Origin: Acidobacteriota bacterium
GTDB lineage: Bacteria; Acidobacteriota; Terriglobia; Terriglobales; Acidobacteriaceae
Direction: 5' to 3'
DNA: 64,000 bases
Assembly: GCA_021818105.1 (NCBI GenBank)
Contig: JAKAFB010000001.1
Span: 1 to 64,000, forward strand
Of this stretch, positions 61,569-64,000 are shown one piece after another; within the stretch, counting starts at the first letter, position 1; each line of letters opens with the position of its first letter. A model generated the notes under the pieces. That model had not been told where the DNA came from. It did no database searches and worked only from the letters and a program-made list of their open reading frames with translations. The translations under genes were made by a program, and so were the position numbers.

Positions 61569-62300
61569 TTATGGGCGGTCTGCCGGGAAGCTGCCAACCA
61601 TCGCGCCCGGCGCAACATGCTGCCCGGCCAGCACAATGGCATGGCTGCCGATGCGTGCGCCAGCGCCGATGGTGGTGGGCTGGCGCGTGACATGCTCAAA
61701 GTTGTCCGGTGCGTGGCTCACGGAGTAAACGCGCGCAAATGAACCCACCACGGCGCCTTTGCCAATCGTGATGCCGCCTCGGTCATTCAACAGCGCTCCC
61801 TGGCGAATCGATGCGCCGTCCTCAATCGATAGGTTGTATCCATACGTCAGGTCCACGCCGTGGTAGATCTTCACCCCGGTGCCCATGTGCTGGAAGATGT
61901 GCCGCCCCAACATGCAGCGAAAGCGGATGCCTAGCCACATGTTCAGCCCAATCGGTGAGCGGTCAAACATCTGCCAGAACCACAGCAGCGGCTTGCGCAC
62001 GGCATACAGATCGCGGTCCACGTCGGGATAGTGCTCAGCTTCCAGCGTCACGTTCTCCGGGTCCAGTGACGTGCTCAGCACCGTGCCGGGTAGCTCGCTG
62101 GAGAGTGCCATGCTGCGCTTGCCTTCAAAAGGGCGCCCTAGATACAGCTGATAGAGTTGGTCGCGCACAACTTCAGCTCGCCGTTCGGGCGAGCGATGCC
62201 GCAAAAATTCTTCGTCCAGAAAGCGCAGCCAGCGCCGATAGATCTCCTCGGCCTCCGGCGCAGGATGCGGCACATGCACATTGCTTTGCGTGGTTGCCAT
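61569..62300 (-). CDS. left-handed beta-helix acyltransferase
   Basis: 243 residues from ATG 62300 ([20 protein letters not shown]). The N-terminal half is helical ([20 protein letters not shown]). The C-terminal half has hexapeptide repeats typical of LbH acyltransferases ([20 protein letters not shown] near 155, [17 protein letters not shown] near 175, [16 protein letters not shown] near 205). It probably acetylates a sugar in cell-surface glycan synthesis. The gene is divergent from asnS, 147 bases apart. Confidence 0.83.
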   Translation of the reverse strand: MATTQSNVHVPHPAPEAEEIYRRWLRFLDEEFLRHRSPERRAEVVRDQLYQLYLGRPFEGKRSMALSSELPGTVLSTSLDPENVTLEAEHYPDVDRDLYAVRKPLLWFWQMFDRSPIGLNMWLGIRFRCMLGRHIFQHMGTGVKIYHGVDLTYGYNLSIEDGASIRQGALLNDRGGITIGKGAVVGSFARVYSVSHAPDNFEHVTRQPTTIGAGARIGSHAIVLAGQHVAPGAMVGSFPADRP

Positions 62301-62447
62301 ACGCTTTGGACAATAAACCAGCCGCCCCGGATACTGCGAGTGTTTTTGACTCTCTCCGGCAAGGTTCATCATGCCGCGTTATTCTGGAGAGTCAGGCGCG
62401 CCCGCGCAGCAGAGCAGGAGCGCGCGCCCCAAGGAAAGCCCGCAACC

Positions 62448-63803
62448 ATGTCAGAAGAAGCAGCCGCAACCTCCGCCACATCCGCTCCCGTCGCCACCAT
62501 TGCCACGCTCGGCCAGCATGAGGGTCAGTCCGTCACACTGCGTGGTTGGCTCTACAACCTGCGCGAGAGCGGCAAGCTGCTCTTTCCCATCTTTCGTGAC
62601 GGCACCGGCACCGTGCAGGGCGTGGCCCACGTTAAGAGTGTCGCGCCTGAGGTCTTTGAGGCCCTCAAGGGCCTCACGCAGGAGTCCTCCGTCATCGTCA
62701 CCGGAAAAGTGCGTGCAGACAAGCGCGCCCCCGGCGGCTATGAGCTCGATGTGGAGAACATCCAGGTCGTCCAGCGCGTCCCAGAGTCAGACCCCTACCC
62801 CATCACGCTCAAGGAGCACGGTGTTGATTTCCTCATGGAACACCGCCACCTGTGGCTGCGCACGCCCCGTCAGTCCGCCATTCTTCGCATCCGCGCGGAG
62901 ATTATGCGCGCCGCGGCGGAGTACTTTGACTCGAACGGCTTCATCCGCACAGATCCTCCCATCCTCACGCCTGCTGCCTGCGAGGGCACCTCGACCCTCT
63001 TTCCCGTGGACTACTTCGGCGACCCTGCCTTCCTCACGCAATCCGGTCAGCTTTACATTGAGTCCACCGCGCTCGCTCTGGGCAAGGTCTACAGCTTCGG
63101 CCCCACCTTCCGCGCGGAAAAGTCCAAGACCCGCCGCCACCTGACCGAGTTCTGGATGATTGAACCGGAGGTCGCCTACTGCGATCTTGACTGTCTGATG
63201 GAACTGGCAGAGAACTTCCTTTCGCACATTGTGCAATGTGTTCTTAGGAATCGCGCCTCCGAGCTGGCCGTCATCGGCCGCGACCCGGAGAAGCTCAGGA
63301 ACATCCTGCCGCCTTTCCCGCGCCTGCGCTATGACGAAGCAGCTGCCATGCTCAACGATGCATACAAAAAGGGCGAACTCGAAAACCCCTTCGAGTACGG
63401 CAACGACTTTGGTTCGCCCGACGAAACCTGGCTCAGCTCGCAATTTGACCGTCCGGTCATGGTGCATCGCTACCCCGCAGACGTAAAGGCCTTCTACATG
63501 GAGCCGGACCCGAAGGACTCGCGCTATGCGCTCTGCGTGGACGTGCTCGCGCCCGAGGGCTACGGCGAAGTGATTGGCGGCTCCCAGCGCGTCTCCAGCT
63601 ACGATCTGCTCAAGAGCCGCATCGAGCAGCACAATCTGCCCATGGATGCCTTCCAGTGGTATCTAGACCTGCGCCGCTACGGCTCAGTTCCCCATGCAGG
63701 TTTTGGAATGGGCATCGAGCGGCTGGTCGCGTGGGTCTGCGCCCTGGACCACGTACGCGAGACGATTCCGTTCCCGCGTATGCTGCATCGCATATACCCG
63801 TAG
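62448..63803 (+). CDS. asnS: asparaginyl-tRNA synthetase
   Basis: 451 residues from ATG 62448, behind AAGGAAAG; the track start is 97 codons too early. The N-terminal OB-fold ([20 protein letters not shown] near 29-48) precedes the class II catalytic core: [20 protein letters not shown] near 150 (motif 1), [20 protein letters not shown] near 217-236 (motif 2) and [20 protein letters not shown] near 420 (motif 3). [13 protein letters not shown] distinguishes AsnRS from AspRS. It makes Asn-tRNA directly, so the window contains no need for the amidotransferase route. Confidence 0.95.
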   Translation: MSEEAAATSATSAPVATIATLGQHEGQSVTLRGWLYNLRESGKLLFPIFRDGTGTVQGVAHVKSVAPEVFEALKGLTQESSVIVTGKVRADKRAPGGYELDVENIQVVQRVPESDPYPITLKEHGVDFLMEHRHLWLRTPRQSAILRIRAEIMRAAAEYFDSNGFIRTDPPILTPAACEGTSTLFPVDYFGDPAFLTQSGQLYIESTALALGKVYSFGPTFRAEKSKTRRHLTEFWMIEPEVAYCDLDCLMELAENFLSHIVQCVLRNRASELAVIGRDPEKLRNILPPFPRLRYDEAAAMLNDAYKKGELENPFEYGNDFGSPDETWLSSQFDRPVMVHRYPADVKAFYMEPDPKDSRYALCVDVLAPEGYGEVIGGSQRVSSYDLLKSRIEQHNLPMDAFQWYLDLRRYGSVPHAGFGMGIERLVAWVCALDHVRETIPFPRMLHRIYP

Positions 63804-63948
63804 CAGGCTTTGTTCTTGCGGCACCTGCGCCAGGCGCACGGCCGGTGCAGGATGCTCTGTTTGAACAGGATATTCCGTTCGGGCGAATCCTCCCGCAGTC
63901 GTCTGCAATCAAACCAGTGCAAGAACTTCCCCTTCGGAGCTATTTCTG

Positions 63949-64000
63949 ATGAGTCTCTCCGCCAGTGAGGTCAATATCCTCAAGCACGCTCCTGCAGTGG
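63949..64000 (+). CDS. possible start of next gene, cut by window end
   Basis: ATG at 63949 opens a frame (MSLSASEVNILKHAPAV) that runs off the window without a stop, with GGAG about 10 bases upstream. Seventeen residues are too few for identification. The 145 bases between asnS and this point show nothing else. Confidence 0.3.
   Translation, partial: MSLSASEVNILKHAPAV

Overview
The window looks like chromosome of an acidobacterium (class Terriglobia, family Acidobacteriaceae or close). This is inferred from the housekeeping block: a trpS-scpA-pit-scpB-rluB cluster in which ScpB and the pseudouridine synthase carry long charged tails, an asnS with an adjacent left-handed beta-helix acyltransferase, purS next to glmS, and an RsbU/RsbW/RsbV module. 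It is also inferred from soil-type carbohydrate esterases. No rRNA is present. The only RNA gene seen is tRNA-Ser(GCU). No taxonomic search could be run.

Layout. 0.4-7.1 kb: an MFS transporter divergent from a hydantoinase/oxoprolinase pair (hyuA-hyuB), then an AI-2E-type membrane permease. 7.1-8.1 kb: gene relics and a short-repeat patch with a perfect 26-bp palindrome. 8.1-17.6 kb (minus strand): a tightly coupled seven-gene operon and the most unusual locus here. In transcription order it encodes a DNase II homologue with both HxK catalytic motifs and a histone-like tail, a 965-residue fusion with a nucleoside-phosphorylase domain and a possible uracil-DNA-glycosylase-like domain flanked by Cys clusters, two tandem paralogues of an unrecognised family, a calcineurin-like phosphoesterase split by a 1-base frameshift, a beta-propeller-like protein, and a VioB-type ferritin-like protein. 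All junctions have 4-base overlaps or gaps of 21 bases or less. Together the genes suggest a nucleic-acid-processing system that I cannot match to a described one.

18.5-29.3 kb is a mobile or defence-like island. It holds a Zn-finger protein, then a ParB-methyltransferase / DUF5681 / orphan terminase / DUF2924 / large serine recombinase cassette, a stub of an SRAP (YedK) gene, a two-gene operon (HEPN-like small protein plus an 843-residue ATPase with a KGGxxRST motif and a second P-loop), and a truncated IS3-family transposase. Imperfect direct repeats (about 18.55 and 28.64 kb) bracket it.

30-64 kb is mostly core genome: tRNA-Ser, an APC transporter, ppa, purS, glmS, a complete kdp potassium system (kdpE, a 28-residue membrane peptide, kdpF, A, B, C, and a short divergent KdpD-like kinase), a CE15-type esterase and an SGNH hydrolase, small membrane proteins, an M24 peptidase, the rsb partner-switching module, a glycosyltransferase, msrA, an ODP-type MBL protein, an ECF sigma/anti-sigma pair with a candidate operator, a purine-nucleoside-permease family protein, then rluB-scpB-pit-scpA-trpS, an S2P-type protease, the acyltransferase and asnS. 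Several genes shorter than the ORF-track cut-off were read directly (kdpF, the 28-aa Kdp peptide, a 59-aa membrane protein). Many track starts were moved to internal starts supported by ribosome-binding sites or 4-base overlaps.
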